NCBI RefSeq assembly: GCF_030142155.1 | Contig: NZ_CP126247.1 | Coordinates: 248,001 to 312,000, forward strand | Length of the DNA: 64,000 nt | Direction of reading: 5' to 3' | Source of the DNA: Arthrobacter sp. zg-Y820 | Lineage (GTDB): Bacteria; Actinomycetota; Actinomycetes; Actinomycetales; Micrococcaceae | Shown: positions 45,838 through 54,978 of the stretch, piece by piece | How positions within the stretch are numbered: position 1 is the first letter of the stretch | Layout of the letters: each line of letters opens with the position of its first letter | The notes under the pieces: generated by a model | Told to the model about the DNA's origin: nothing | Databases searched by the model: none | The model's input: only the letters and a program-made list of their open reading frames with translations | Position numbers and translations under genes: made by a program

Positions 45838-47220
45838 TTGGCTCTTGATTCTTCAGCTCCGTCCACTTTTCCACGTCCTTCCGCCCCTTCCGGCTCCTCC
45901 GCCCCTTCCGGCTCTTCCGCCCCTTCCGGCTCTTCCGCCCCTTCCGGCTCTTCCGCCCCTTCCGGCTCTTCCGCCCCTTCCGGCTCCTCCGCCCCTTCCG
46001 GCTCCTCCGTGGCCCCGCCCGATTCAGCGCTTCCGAACGCCGATTTTTATGCCTTCGAAGACCTGCTGAGCGCCCGGGAACAGGAGAAACTCGCCGAACT
46101 GCGGGCGTTCCTCGCCGCGGAGGTCGCCCCGTATGCTGCCCAATGGTGGCAGGACGCCCGGTTTCCGACCGAGCTCCTGCCCAAACTCGCGGCGCTGGAG
46201 CTCTCGACTCCCGTGCAGCAGGGCTACAGCCCACTGTTTGCCGGGCTGGTGATCGCTGAAATGACCCGGACGGACACCTCCATTGCAACGTTCTTCATGG
46301 TCCACCACGACCTCTTTGTGGAGGCCCTGCATGCCTTCGGCTCCCAGGACCAGAAGGACCGCCTGCTGGCCGACGCGCTGGCGCTGCGGATCACCGGAGC
46401 CTTCGCCCTGACCGAGCCGGCCCACGGTTCCGACGTCGCCGGAGGCATGGAGACCACCGCCGTCCGGGACGGGAATTCCTGGATTCTCAACGGCAGCAAA
46501 CGCTGGATTGGCAACGGCACCTTCTGCGACTACATGCTGCTGTGGGCCCGCGAACCGGAGACCGGAAAGATCCGCGGGTTCCTGCTGGATGCCTCGCTGC
46601 CCGGTGTGCACCGCAGCAGAATCGAAAACAAGACGGCCCTTCGCACCGTGCAGAATGCCGACATCACGCTGACCGGCGTCCGTGTCCGCGAAGCCGACCG
46701 GCTGGCCGGCATCGACAGCTTCGAGGACATCAAGCACCTGCTGCGCGGGTCCCGCATCATGGTGGGCTGGCAGGCGGTGGGCACCCAGCTGGCCGCCGTC
46801 GATATTGCCCGGGCCTATGCCGTGGAGCGGCACCAATTCGGGCGGCCGCTGGCGTCGTTCCAGCTCGTCACCGAGCAGCTGGTGCGGATGCTCGGCAACA
46901 CTGTGGCGAGCACCGGCATGCTCGCCCGCGTCGCCGAACTGGAACGCGGCGGCTACCCTTCGGCGGGCAACCGGACCGCCGCCAGGAGCGAATCCGACGG
47001 CATGGCGCAGGCGGCGCTGGCCAAGTCCTATGCCAGCCGCAAGATGCGCGAAACCGTGGCGCTGGGCCGCAGCATCCTGGGCGGCAACGGAATCGTGACG
47101 GACTACCGCATGGCCAAGGTCTTCGCCGATGCCGAAGCCATTTATACGTACGAGGGCTCGTACGAGATCAATTCCCTCATTGTGGGCCGCGACATCACCG
47201 GGATCTCGGCGCTGCGCTGA
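45838..47220 (+). CDS. Acyl-CoA dehydrogenase with an N-terminal repeat tail
   Basis: This flavoprotein of about 460 residues has GAFALTEPAHGSDVAG, WILNGSKRWIGNGTFCD and the C-terminal active-site Glu in YTYEGSYEINSLIVGRDITG. It resembles the glutaryl-CoA dehydrogenase group. Before the catalytic domain (from about residue 65) lies a tail of seven APSGSS repeats, in frame. The start is uncertain; TTG 45838, just after the SDR stop, is chosen because the repeats belong to the frame, but a start after them, such as GTG at 46012, would give a normal-length enzyme. Confidence 0.88.
   Translation: MALDSSAPSTFPRPSAPSGSSAPSGSSAPSGSSAPSGSSAPSGSSAPSGSSAPSGSSVAPPDSALPNADFYAFEDLLSAREQEKLAELRAFLAAEVAPYAAQWWQDARFPTELLPKLAALELSTPVQQGYSPLFAGLVIAEMTRTDTSIATFFMVHHDLFVEALHAFGSQDQKDRLLADALALRITGAFALTEPAHGSDVAGGMETTAVRDGNSWILNGSKRWIGNGTFCDYMLLWAREPETGKIRGFLLDASLPGVHRSRIENKTALRTVQNADITLTGVRVREADRLAGIDSFEDIKHLLRGSRIMVGWQAVGTQLAAVDIARAYAVERHQFGRPLASFQLVTEQLVRMLGNTVASTGMLARVAELERGGYPSAGNRTAARSESDGMAQAALAKSYASRKMRETVALGRSILGGNGIVTDYRMAKVFADAEAIYTYEGSYEINSLIVGRDITGISALR
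45880..46005. repeat. Seven 18-bp tandem repeats in the N-terminal tail
   Basis: The unit TCCGCCCCTTCCGGCTC(C/T) is repeated seven times. The unit length is a multiple of three, so copy number changes would keep the reading frame. It encodes APSGSS and would be a variable-number repeat across strains. Confidence 0.93.
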
Positions 47221-47297
47221 CCCGCAGAACCGCTGACCCCGCAGACCCCGGTGCACCTGGGAAATCCGGGCACCGGGGTCACCGGCGGGTCAGCGGC
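47215..47297. repeat. Two tandem repeats flanking a terminator hairpin
   Basis: Repeat 1: CGCTGACCCGCAGAAC (47215-47230) and CGCTGACCCCGCAGACC (47231-47247), containing the acyl-CoA dehydrogenase stop (47218-47220). Repeat 2: GGGTCACCGGC (47276-47286) and GGGTCAGCGGC (47287-47297), the second containing the desD stop (TCA on +, 47290-47292). Between them GACCCCGGTGC and GCACCGGGGTC (47244-47254, 47270-47280) form a perfect 11-bp terminator-like stem. Confidence 0.85.
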
Positions 47298-49227
47298 GGA
47301 AGCGTGCCAGCGGGTTGTCCAGCCGGCCGGAAAACTGCAGCCCGCCCGAGGGATCGCTCAGGTCCAGCATTTGCTGGTTGTTGCGCAGCTGCAGCCGGTT
47401 CAGGCAGGAGAGGACAAAATCTTCGGCGAAGAGGTCGTGGGTGGCGAACTCGGCTGCCAGTTCCGGATGCGCGTCCTGGTACTCCAGGACCAGCGATGCC
47501 ACGGTTTCCCAGAACTTGCCGGTCTCCAGCTGCCCGTCTTCCTCCAGCAGGGCCGCCAGGAAACGGAAGATGCAGTCGAACACATCGGTGAAAATCGAGA
47601 GGACCTTGTCGTCCTGCGGGATGTCTATCCGCACGCGGGTGCAGTCCTCCGGCAGGGGAGTGCGGTCGCCCATCACCACGATTTCCTCAGCGATGTCCTT
47701 CATGATCATCCGCTGGACTGCTCCGTTCCGGAGCACCATGATCAGGTTCTCGCCGTGCGGCATAAAGGCGAGTTCATAGGCATAAAAGCAGTGCAACAGA
47801 GGCACCAGGTAGGCCCGGAGATACTGCTCCAACCACGCCTGGGCGCCGAGTCCGGACTGCTCGATCAGCGCTGAGGCCAGCGGCCGGCCGCCGGCATCGG
47901 TGTGCAGCAGGGAGGCCATGGTGGCCAGCTGCTCACCGCTGTCCAGCCGTTCGAGAGGACTCTCCCTCCACAGGGCGGAGAGCATCTTGCGGTAGGCCGA
48001 GCCCTTGGGGGAGCCGGCCTCGAAATAGCGGTTCGTGTAGCCGACTGCGGCATTCTCGCGCAGGATGCTGAAACCGGCCGCCTGCAGGGTTTTGTCGTTT
48101 CGGACCAGGCCGTCCAGCCAGTCGTTGATGGCCGGGGTTGCCAGCATGTATTCGGGGGAGAGGCCGCGCATAAAGCCCATGTTCACCACGGACAGTGCCG
48201 TTTTCACGTAGCACCGGTCCGTCCGGTCCCGGTTGAAGAACGTCCGGATCGACTGCTGCGCCTGATACATGTCGTCGCCGGTTCCCAGATGCACCAGATG
48301 CCCCTGCGCAATTTCCGCCGCGAAGGTCACGGTGAGCTTATTGGTCCACTGCCACGGATGGACGGGCATGTACAGGTAATCGGCGGCATCGGCTCCGAGG
48401 CTCCCCAGCCGGGCGTCAAAGCCGGCGACGGCGGCGGCACCCAGCTCGTTCTCCAGATGGGTCCGGTAATCCAGGCCGGGGAGGGAGGTGAAGACGGAGC
48501 GGTCGCGGCGGACGGCGATCCACTCCAGATGCACGGGAGCTCCTGCTTCCGGTGCGTAGGCGAGGTAATCGTCCGATCCGAAGCCGAGCCGGCCGTTGTT
48601 GGCAACAAAGCAGGGATGTCCCTCGATCATGGAACGCTCAACCGCCTGGAAATCGGCGGCGGGATCCAAGCCCTTGGTGGCTCCGCGGGCCAGTGCGTCC
48701 GACGACGGCGCACCCGGGTAATTCTTGAAGGCGTGGGAGGCCAGCGTGCTGCTGATTTCCTCGAGGTAGACGGGCAGCATCTGGTCGTTGATGCCCAGCG
48801 TGGCGGAGAACTCGGTGATGAAAACCAGTGCGTCCAGCGACGTTTCAGTTCCTCCGGCAAACCGTTGGATGCTCGCGGCGGGAATCGACCAGTGGTCAAG
48901 TTCAAGCAGCCGGGCGGCAAAGCGGTACTCGGCACCGCCGTCGTCGGACACCAGACGGTAGGCGGCCTCCGTGGCCCGTGCCGGTCCTGCGGCCATGACT
49001 GCCGACGCCCGTGTCGTCGCCGGTGCGGCCGCGGTGTCTGCCGCCGGGCTGACCGGTTCCGGGGCGAGGATGCGCTCGTGCGAGAACTCCGCCAGCGCCT
49101 TGCGGATCAGGTGCCGGTTTGCCGTGGCCCACCGCTCGGGTGTCAGGTGTGCGGTCGTCGAACCGGCGGGGGCTTCCGCGGGGAAGTCGATGGCGTCAGA
49201 TGTGGTGTTGGAAAAGATCATGGTCAC
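47290..49227 (-). CDS. desD: Desferrioxamine-type siderophore synthetase DesD
   Basis: This 645-residue NIS (IucA/IucC-family) synthetase assembles hydroxamate monomers with ATP. The pattern EGHPCFVANNGRLGFGSDD, YMPVHPWQW and YAYELAFMPHGENL is typical of the family. Gene order after DesA, DesB and DesC gives the assignment. Starts at GTG 49227 (overlap GTGA with desC; AGGAG 7 nt upstream) or ATG 49221. It is the last gene of a 5.6-kb operon. Confidence 0.92.
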   Translation of the reverse strand: MTMIFSNTTSDAIDFPAEAPAGSTTAHLTPERWATANRHLIRKALAEFSHERILAPEPVSPAADTAAAPATTRASAVMAAGPARATEAAYRLVSDDGGAEYRFAARLLELDHWSIPAASIQRFAGGTETSLDALVFITEFSATLGINDQMLPVYLEEISSTLASHAFKNYPGAPSSDALARGATKGLDPAADFQAVERSMIEGHPCFVANNGRLGFGSDDYLAYAPEAGAPVHLEWIAVRRDRSVFTSLPGLDYRTHLENELGAAAVAGFDARLGSLGADAADYLYMPVHPWQWTNKLTVTFAAEIAQGHLVHLGTGDDMYQAQQSIRTFFNRDRTDRCYVKTALSVVNMGFMRGLSPEYMLATPAINDWLDGLVRNDKTLQAAGFSILRENAAVGYTNRYFEAGSPKGSAYRKMLSALWRESPLERLDSGEQLATMASLLHTDAGGRPLASALIEQSGLGAQAWLEQYLRAYLVPLLHCFYAYELAFMPHGENLIMVLRNGAVQRMIMKDIAEEIVVMGDRTPLPEDCTRVRIDIPQDDKVLSIFTDVFDCIFRFLAALLEEDGQLETGKFWETVASLVLEYQDAHPELAAEFATHDLFAEDFVLSCLNRLQLRNNQQMLDLSDPSGGLQFSGRLDNPLARFRR

Positions 49228-49805
49228 GGGGCAACTCCTGAAACAGCGTCGGTGGGGTGTGCGGCGGGGACGGCGGCGTCGGCAGACTGACGGCTGCGGG
49301 CATAATCCCCGCGGGTGCAGAAGCTGAGCAGGGCGTCCTTGTCCGGAAGGGAGATGGTCTTGGCCGGTACGAAGCCCATCCGGGCATTCAGCGCGGCGAT
49401 TTTGGTGTTGCGGACGTCCGGCTCCACGACAATGCGTTGCGTGCGCTCCTGGGCGAAGAGGAAATCCAGGACGGTGCGGAACACCGCCGTGGTGAATCCG
49501 GACCGCGGCTGTTTTGCCGGGCCCACGAGGAGGTGCATGCCGGTGTCTCCGGGCCGCACTTCATAGAGTCCGGCCAGCGGCGAGTGTGCCGGGGCGTACG
49601 ATTCCATCAGGAACGCCGGTGTGCCGTCCTCCAGTCCCAGCCAGGCATGGTGATGCGGGTCTTCGGCTATCCGGGTGTATTCGGCTTCCACCTCCGCACG
49701 CGAGGCAGTGGTCATGCCCCAGAAGCGGGCGTAGTCGCGGGCCATCCAGTCGTGCAGCAGGGGTGCGTCACGGGCGGCATCCACCGGAACGATCGTGAAG
49801 TTCAT
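49224..49805 (-). CDS. desC: GNAT acyltransferase DesC
   Basis: This 193-residue GNAT protein of the siderophore-acylating branch (IucB/AlcB type) acylates N-hydroxycadaverine. It contains [17 protein letters not shown] and GMHLLVGP segments and a conserved [17 protein letters not shown]. Its start overlaps desB (ATGA at 49802-49805) and its stop overlaps desD. The C-terminal tail is Ala/Ser-rich. Confidence 0.88.
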   Translation of the reverse strand: MNFTIVPVDAARDAPLLHDWMARDYARFWGMTTASRAEVEAEYTRIAEDPHHHAWLGLEDGTPAFLMESYAPAHSPLAGLYEVRPGDTGMHLLVGPAKQPRSGFTTAVFRTVLDFLFAQERTQRIVVEPDVRNTKIAALNARMGFVPAKTISLPDKDALLSFCTRGDYARSRQSADAAVPAAHPTDAVSGVAP

Positions 49806-51316
49806 GCCGACACCCGGTCGCCGTCGGGCTGCCGCACGGGGGAGGCTGCGGGGGAGGCCGCAGGGGAGGCTGCAAGGGACGCTGCTGGGGGGCCTGCAGT
49901 GGAACTTGCGGGGGAGCTCGCTCCGGCAGGCACGCCAAACTCCTGGAAGGCGATGCTGCGCTCCACGGGGTAGTGCTCGCGACCGAGCATCTCCCGAATG
50001 ATGATCGAGTTCCGGTAGGCGGCCATCCCCAGGTCGGGGGTGACGAAGCCGTGGGTATGCAGCTCGGCATTCTGGACGAAGATCTCGCCCGCAGCGGTGC
50101 CGATCCCGTAGTTGCGGTCCACATCGAACCGGCCGGCGGCGTCGCGCTTGAGGCGCTCGCCGATTCCGGCCAGGAACTCCGGTTCCCGGTAGGAGTAGCC
50201 GGTGCCGAGGACGACGGCGTCGGTCTCCAGCAGGTGCCCCCGGTCCTGTTCATCGTGGTGCAGTTCCAGGGTGTGCCGGCCGGTTTCCGGATGATAGCGG
50301 GCCGCGCGCAGCTCCATGTGGGTCAGCAGCCGCGTCCGGGGTTCTCCGTTCAGGCTCAGTGCATACAGGGTGTCGTAGATTTCGTTGATCAGCTCGGAAT
50401 CGATGCCCTTGTAAAGGTTCTTCTGGGTGGCCACCAGAGTGTCCCGGGTGGTTTCCGGAAGGGCGTGGAAGTAGTCCACATACTCCGGGGACGTCATTTC
50501 CAGGGTCAGCTTGGTGTACTCCAGCGGGAAGAAGCGCCCCGACCGGGTCACCCAGTTCAGCTCGTAGCCGTGAGCCGGCAGATCCTGAAGCAGATCCAGG
50601 TAAATCTCCGCGGCACTCTGGCCGCTGCCGACCACCGTGATGCTCGAGCGGGATTGCAGCTCGGCCTTCCGTGCCAGATAGTCGGCGTTGTGCAGCACCA
50701 GGCCTCCGGCGTCGGTGATGCCGCGGGCTGCGGGCGGGATGTGCGGGGATGTTCCGGTGCCCAGGACCAGGCGGCGGCCGAGCCGGATCCGGGGTCCGCC
50801 GGGACCGTCGGTGTGCACCGCGTACACACCGTCGTCGTACCGCACCCGGGCCACGCGCTCGCCGAAGTGCACGTTGGGCAGCGCATCGGCCACCCACTGG
50901 CAGTAGGCGTTGAACTCGGCCCGGAGCGGATAGAAGTTCTCCCGAATGTAGAAGCGGTACAGCCGTCCGGTTTCCTTCAGGAAGTTCAGGAACGAATAGG
51001 GCGACGTCGGATCGGCCAGCGTGACCAGATCCGCCATGAAGGGGACCTGCAGGTGTGCGGAGTCCAGCATCATTCCCGGATGCCAGTCGAAGCCGGGCCG
51101 CTGGTCGACGAACACCAGGTCCAAATCGGCTATCGGCTCCGTGAGTGCGGCGAGTCCCAGATTGAAAGGCCCGACGCCGATGCCGACGGCGTCGTACACG
51201 TGCCCCTGCGGCGGCGCGGAGGCTGCCGGAGAAGTTGAGGGTGCCGGGAAAGTTGACGGTGCCGGAGAAGCTGACGGTGCCGGGAGGGAAGAGTCGAAGG
51301 GGGCAGGGGGGTTCAT
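49802..51316 (-). CDS. desB: Cadaverine N-monooxygenase DesB
   Basis: This 504-residue FAD/NADPH-dependent N-hydroxylating monooxygenase has [14 protein letters not shown] (FAD), [29 protein letters not shown] (NADPH) and [16 protein letters not shown] ending. It hydroxylates cadaverine. Both ends have low-complexity tails: an N-terminal Ser/Pro/Ala tail from three 18-bp repeats (about 51238-51290 on the + strand) and a C-terminal AASPAASP tail from 12-bp units (49838-49900). Homologues usually lack these. Overlaps desA by four bases. Confidence 0.92.
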   Translation of the reverse strand: MNPPAPFDSSLPAPSASPAPSTFPAPSTSPAASAPPQGHVYDAVGIGVGPFNLGLAALTEPIADLDLVFVDQRPGFDWHPGMMLDSAHLQVPFMADLVTLADPTSPYSFLNFLKETGRLYRFYIRENFYPLRAEFNAYCQWVADALPNVHFGERVARVRYDDGVYAVHTDGPGGPRIRLGRRLVLGTGTSPHIPPAARGITDAGGLVLHNADYLARKAELQSRSSITVVGSGQSAAEIYLDLLQDLPAHGYELNWVTRSGRFFPLEYTKLTLEMTSPEYVDYFHALPETTRDTLVATQKNLYKGIDSELINEIYDTLYALSLNGEPRTRLLTHMELRAARYHPETGRHTLELHHDEQDRGHLLETDAVVLGTGYSYREPEFLAGIGERLKRDAAGRFDVDRNYGIGTAAGEIFVQNAELHTHGFVTPDLGMAAYRNSIIIREMLGREHYPVERSIAFQEFGVPAGASSPASSTAGPPAASLAASPAASPAASPVRQPDGDRVSA

Positions 51317-52851
51317 GCGGCGGCTCCTGCCAGGTAGTTGTCTCCGGCGGTGCGGATCAGCGCAAGGATTTCGCTGACATCCTCGAGCGTGGTTTCGGCG
51401 TTAAGCAGGGTGAATTTCAAGTAGTGGCGGCCGCCCAGCGTGGTTCCGGCAACCACTGCTTCGCCGGAGGCAAAAATGTCCTTGCGGATGCGCTGGTTCA
51501 TGGCGTCGGCGGTGTCGGCATCCACGCCGGCGGGAAGGTAGCGGAACACCAGGGTGCTGAGCTGTGCCGGTGCCGCGAGGTCGAAGTCGGGATCGGCGGA
51601 CAGGATGCCGGAAACGTCGGCGGCCAGGTCCACGGCCGCGTCGAGAAGGAGCCCGATGCCGTCGGCACCCATGAGCCGCAGGGTGAGCCAGAGTTTCAGC
51701 GCATCGAACCGCCGAGTGGTCTGGAGGCTCTTGTCGACCTGGTTCGGAACCAGTTCCCGGGCGGCGCTTTCCGGATTGAGGTAATCCGCATGGAACGTGA
51801 CATGCCCGAGCATCGCGGTGTCGCGCACCAACAGCGCACTGGAGGAAACGGGCTGGAAGAACGTCTTGTGGAAGTCGACGGTGACTGAATCGGCGGCATC
51901 GATGCCCTCCAGCAGGTGCCGGTGCCGCAGGGAGGTGATGAGCCCGCCACCGTAGGCGGCGTCCACATGCAGCCAGGTGTCGTGCTCGCGGGCCAGGGCC
52001 GCGGTGGCGGACAGCGGGTCGATGCTGCCGAAGTCGGTGGTGCCGGCGGTGGCAACTATGGCCATCGGAGTTTCGCCGCGCCCGATGCTGGTCTCCAGGG
52101 CCGCACGCAGGGCCTCGGGATCCATCCGGCGGGAAGAGTCGCACGGAACGGGCACGACGGCGTCGTACCCCAGTCCCAGAAGCGATGCGGACTTGGAGAT
52201 GCTGAAGTGGCTGGCCTCTGAAGTGAAAATACGGAGGCCGTCCAGCAGTGCCGGAAGCCGCTGGCCCTCGTGGCGCGGATCCAGCCGCAGTTTGGATACG
52301 GCGGAATTTCGGGCGATCAGCAGGCCCTGCAGGTTTGAGGCGGTGCCGCCGCTCGTAAAGACGCCGTCTGCGGCGGGGCCGAGTCCCAGCCGCTCAGTTG
52401 TCCAGCGGATCAGGCGCCGCTCGATCAGCGTGGCGCCTGCACTTTGGTCCCATGTGTCCAGCGAGGAATTCACGGCGGACAGGATCGCCTCGCCCACGAG
52501 TGCCGGAATAACCACCGGGCAGTTCAGATGCGCCGCGTACTTGGTGTCGTGGAAGTACACAGCGTCCTGCAAATAGGCTCCGGCAAGTTCCTGCAGTGCT
52601 GCTGCGGTGTTCGACAGCGGTGACTCCAGGTCTATGCCGTCCACGGTTGGTGCCAATTGTGCCGGAGTGGTTCCCGTGAACGGTTTGGTGGTCCCAGCGA
52701 CCGTCGCCGCCACCAGCTTCACGCCCTGAACGACGTCGGCGGTGTAGCGTCCGGTGGTCCGCGCGTTGAACAGGTGGCTGGCGGCGGCCATTTCCAGTTC
52801 GACCTGCGCTGCCAGGTCTGCGCGCTCTTCAGTGTGGTGCAGCAAGGTCAC
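51313..52851 (-). CDS. desA: PLP-dependent lysine decarboxylase DesA
   Basis: This 512-residue group II decarboxylase (DesA type) turns lysine into cadaverine, the first step of desferrioxamine synthesis. The PLP lysine is in DFHKTFFQP (Lys329), with HVDAAYGG (Asp297) and [12 protein letters not shown] upstream. The start is GTG 52851 with GAGGGAG 6 nt upstream. Iron control comes from the box 31-49 nt upstream. The four genes overlap by four bases throughout, so they are translationally coupled. Confidence 0.93.
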   Translation of the reverse strand: MTLLHHTEERADLAAQVELEMAAASHLFNARTTGRYTADVVQGVKLVAATVAGTTKPFTGTTPAQLAPTVDGIDLESPLSNTAAALQELAGAYLQDAVYFHDTKYAAHLNCPVVIPALVGEAILSAVNSSLDTWDQSAGATLIERRLIRWTTERLGLGPAADGVFTSGGTASNLQGLLIARNSAVSKLRLDPRHEGQRLPALLDGLRIFTSEASHFSISKSASLLGLGYDAVVPVPCDSSRRMDPEALRAALETSIGRGETPMAIVATAGTTDFGSIDPLSATAALAREHDTWLHVDAAYGGGLITSLRHRHLLEGIDAADSVTVDFHKTFFQPVSSSALLVRDTAMLGHVTFHADYLNPESAARELVPNQVDKSLQTTRRFDALKLWLTLRLMGADGIGLLLDAAVDLAADVSGILSADPDFDLAAPAQLSTLVFRYLPAGVDADTADAMNQRIRKDIFASGEAVVAGTTLGGRHYLKFTLLNAETTLEDVSEILALIRTAGDNYLAGAAA

Positions 52852-52881
52852 TGCGACTCCCTCGGTTTTAGAGTAGATAAC

Positions 52882-52900
52882 TCAGGCAACCCTTACTTAG
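52882..52900 (-). promoter_or_regulatory. Iron box upstream of desABCD
   Basis: AGGCAACCCTTACTT (52884-52898) matches the box of the uptake operon (AGGTAAGCCTTACCT) at 12 of 15 positions. It lies 31 nt before the desA GTG. A second AGGGTGACCT element directly follows (52899-52908) and may extend the site. The weaker match suggests lower affinity for the DtxR/IdeR repressor. Confidence 0.7.
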
Positions 52901-53124
52901 GGTGACCTTTACGTCAAACTAATGTGACGTAATTGGATTTCGACCCGAAATACCGCGGTTTATGGCTAAAATTACGCGCGGAACAAGGAGGCTTTTTTGC
53001 CCCGGAGCGGTCCGGGTGGTGCTGGAACCGGGATGTCAGTAGGCTTACTAAAAAGGTCTGCCGAACCTCCCAGCTGCGATTCGTGGGGGAACGGCGGGCG
53101 CACGCAGACGGAAAGGCAGAGTTG

Positions 53125-53598
53125 ATGGACGAGCAGAGCATTCCCGATCCCGAGCTGGGCAACGACCCCGCACTGGCCGACGATTTTGCCGACGTCGTAA
53201 CTCCGGACGAGGTCGCCGACGTTCCGCTGGACGATCTGGCGGACGCTGATGACCTGAGCAACGCTGATGAGTTCATTGACCCCGAAGACCTGAGCTATCC
53301 GGGGGCGGCGGAAGACAATCCGGACCGTTGGCAGGAGGACCCTTTGGTGAACGAAGAGCCGCTGGCGAACGAACCGGGCACGCTGTCGGACCAGACCCTG
53401 AGGGACGAAACCGCGGAAGAGCGCTTCGAGGAGGGGGACTCCCAGGTTCCTCCGGAGGTCCCCACCATTGGAGAAGCGGCCCTCGACGTCGACTTCGACG
53501 ATCCCACCTCTGCGGATGAAGAGGACGGCAGCGACGACCCGGCGCACCTTGGCGGGGATCCCCTCGCTGACTTCGATCCGGAGAACCGCGAACTCTGA
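53125..53598 (+). CDS. Acidic 157-residue protein of unknown function
   Basis: The product is strongly Asp/Glu-rich (for example DELADADDLSNADEFIDPEDL-like stretches), without Cys and almost without hydrophobic core, so probably disordered. The start at ATG 53125 has AAAGG 9 nt upstream. It is divergent from desA across a 273-nt gap with the iron box, but there is no direct evidence that it is iron-controlled. Known acidic actinobacterial proteins of this type are unassigned. Confidence 0.65.
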   Translation: MDEQSIPDPELGNDPALADDFADVVTPDEVADVPLDDLADADDLSNADEFIDPEDLSYPGAAEDNPDRWQEDPLVNEEPLANEPGTLSDQTLRDETAEERFEEGDSQVPPEVPTIGEAALDVDFDDPTSADEEDGSDDPAHLGGDPLADFDPENREL

Positions 53599-53646
53599 GG
53601 AGCTGCTCCGGCCGGGAAGATAGCAGGGACCGTCTAACCTGTGGTT

Positions 53647-53952
53647 ATGCCTTCTTTTCGAGCCCAGCTGAACATCACGGGGCTGAAGCCCGGCATCCGG
53701 CCTGAAGCGGTGATGGAGACGGCAGTTGCCGCGGTGGCCGCCAGCCACCATGTCGAAGCCAACCAGCTCGATATCGTCAGCGGCATACCGCGCATCACCC
53801 TGCGGTTCATGGTTCCCGACAATGAATGGTCGTTGGAGAACTCCCAGGCGAAGCGCGCTGCAGCCAATATGCGTCACGCCGTGGACGGTGTCGCCGAGGC
53901 AGAGCGGTTGCGTGTCCTGCGGCGGCAGCGGGGCCGATGGGTTTCGCTCTGA
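53647..53952 (+). CDS. Small conserved protein, 101 residues
   Basis: The product MPSFRAQLNITGLKPGIRPEAV and the middle VEANQLDIVSGIPRITLRFMVPDNEWSL look like an alpha/beta ferredoxin-type fold conserved among relatives, but I cannot name it. It lies 48 nt after the acidic protein. There is no clear ribosome site at ATG 53647 or the upstream GTG 53641, so a leaderless or coupled start is possible. The stop lies in an 18-bp repeat. Confidence 0.65.
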   Translation: MPSFRAQLNITGLKPGIRPEAVMETAVAAVAASHHVEANQLDIVSGIPRITLRFMVPDNEWSLENSQAKRAAANMRHAVDGVAEAERLRVLRRQRGRWVSL

Positions 53953-54004
53953 CCCGACTCGGCTGCAAGACCCGACCGGGCTGGAAGGCCCGACTGGGCT
54001 AGAA
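53951..54004. repeat. Three 18-bp tandem repeats filling the gap of two convergent genes
   Basis: GACCCGACTCGGCTGCAA, GACCCGACCGGGCTGGAA and GGCCCGACTGGGCTAGAA follow one another at 53951-54004. The left end includes most of the TGA stop of the small gene (53950-53952); the third copy includes the TAG stop (53999-54001, minus) of the oxidoreductase. Confidence 0.88.
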
Positions 54005-54928
54005 GAGCAGGACCAACCGGCCGCGGACACCGCCGGCTTCGAGTCGGCGGTGCGCCTCGGCAGCCTTGTCCGCCGACAGCCGATCAGCCACCCGGAGGGT
54101 CAGTGTGCCGTCCTCAGCGAGGCGGCGGAGCGCCTCCAGCTTTTGGCCCGAATGGTATTCGTCCCGGACGGCAATGGCATGCACCGTAATGCCGCGGCCC
54201 GGGTCCTGCTGCCACCACCGATAAGTGGCGAATCCGCCGCCGTCCTTCACCGCGGAGACGGCCTTTTCATTCATCACTGCGGCATCGGCGACGGCGTCGA
54301 CTCCGTCCGGGAACAGCTCACGGACCTGCTCCGCGACGCCGTCACCGCGCTCCACCACGTAGTCCGGTCCCAGATCGGAGACCAGCGTGCGGTCCTTTTC
54401 GGCGGCGTCGGCCACAACCACCAAGCCCGCCTGCTTGGCCAGCTGCACGAGGTAGTTCCCCAGGGTTCCGGCCGCACCAGTCACCGCGAGTGACTGTCCC
54501 GGCTGCAGACCCAGTTTCTCGAGGGTCTGCACCGCCGTCAGCCCGTTCATGGGCAGTGTGGATGCCTCCGCGAAATCCCTACCCGCCGGAATACGTGCCA
54601 GCGAATCGGCAGGCGCCACCAAATACTCCGCATAGGCTCCCCGGTGCGCTCCCAGTGGCAGGGCGATGGACATGACCTTGTCGCCGATCTCCCACCCGCC
54701 GGCGTCGTTCGATTCGTCGATGATTCCTGCCGCGTCCATGCCGGGAATCGCCGGGAATTCAAGGTGTCCCTTGCCCTGCCCTCCGCTGCGCAAGACGGTG
54801 TCCGTCGGACTCACTGCCGCTGCTTTGACCCGGATGCGCACTTCGCCCGGCCCGGCATGGGGCTCGGGAACGTCCAATACGGTCAGGGCCTCCGGGCCGC
54901 CAAACTTTTCCACGCCGATGATCTTCAT
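53999..54928 (-). CDS. MDR-family NADPH:quinone oxidoreductase
   Basis: This 309-residue zinc-independent medium-chain reductase has the N-terminal catalytic domain (VKAAAVSPTDTVLRSG; IPGMDAAGIID) and the Rossmann motif VTGAAGTLGNYLVQLA. ATG 54928 begins MKIIGVEKFGGPEAL as in the family; a frame to 55042 adds 38 Arg/Gly-rich residues and is rejected. It is a different paralogue from the one at the left end. Substrate unknown. Confidence 0.88.
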   Translation of the reverse strand: MKIIGVEKFGGPEALTVLDVPEPHAGPGEVRIRVKAAAVSPTDTVLRSGGQGKGHLEFPAIPGMDAAGIIDESNDAGGWEIGDKVMSIALPLGAHRGAYAEYLVAPADSLARIPAGRDFAEASTLPMNGLTAVQTLEKLGLQPGQSLAVTGAAGTLGNYLVQLAKQAGLVVVADAAEKDRTLVSDLGPDYVVERGDGVAEQVRELFPDGVDAVADAAVMNEKAVSAVKDGGGFATYRWWQQDPGRGITVHAIAVRDEYHSGQKLEALRRLAEDGTLTLRVADRLSADKAAEAHRRLEAGGVRGRLVLLF

Positions 54929-54978
54929 ACCCGGCGGCAACGAACACGGATGCCGGAGTATTCCTTCCGGGCCACGGC

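Noticed and set aside
45880..46005. CRISPR array
   Set aside because: Units are adjacent without spacers, 18 bp long and in frame.
45194..46288. Minus-strand frame with Lys/Arg/Gly repeats (RKGRKS type)
   Set aside because: It is the other strand of the SDR gene and of the APSGSS repeat.
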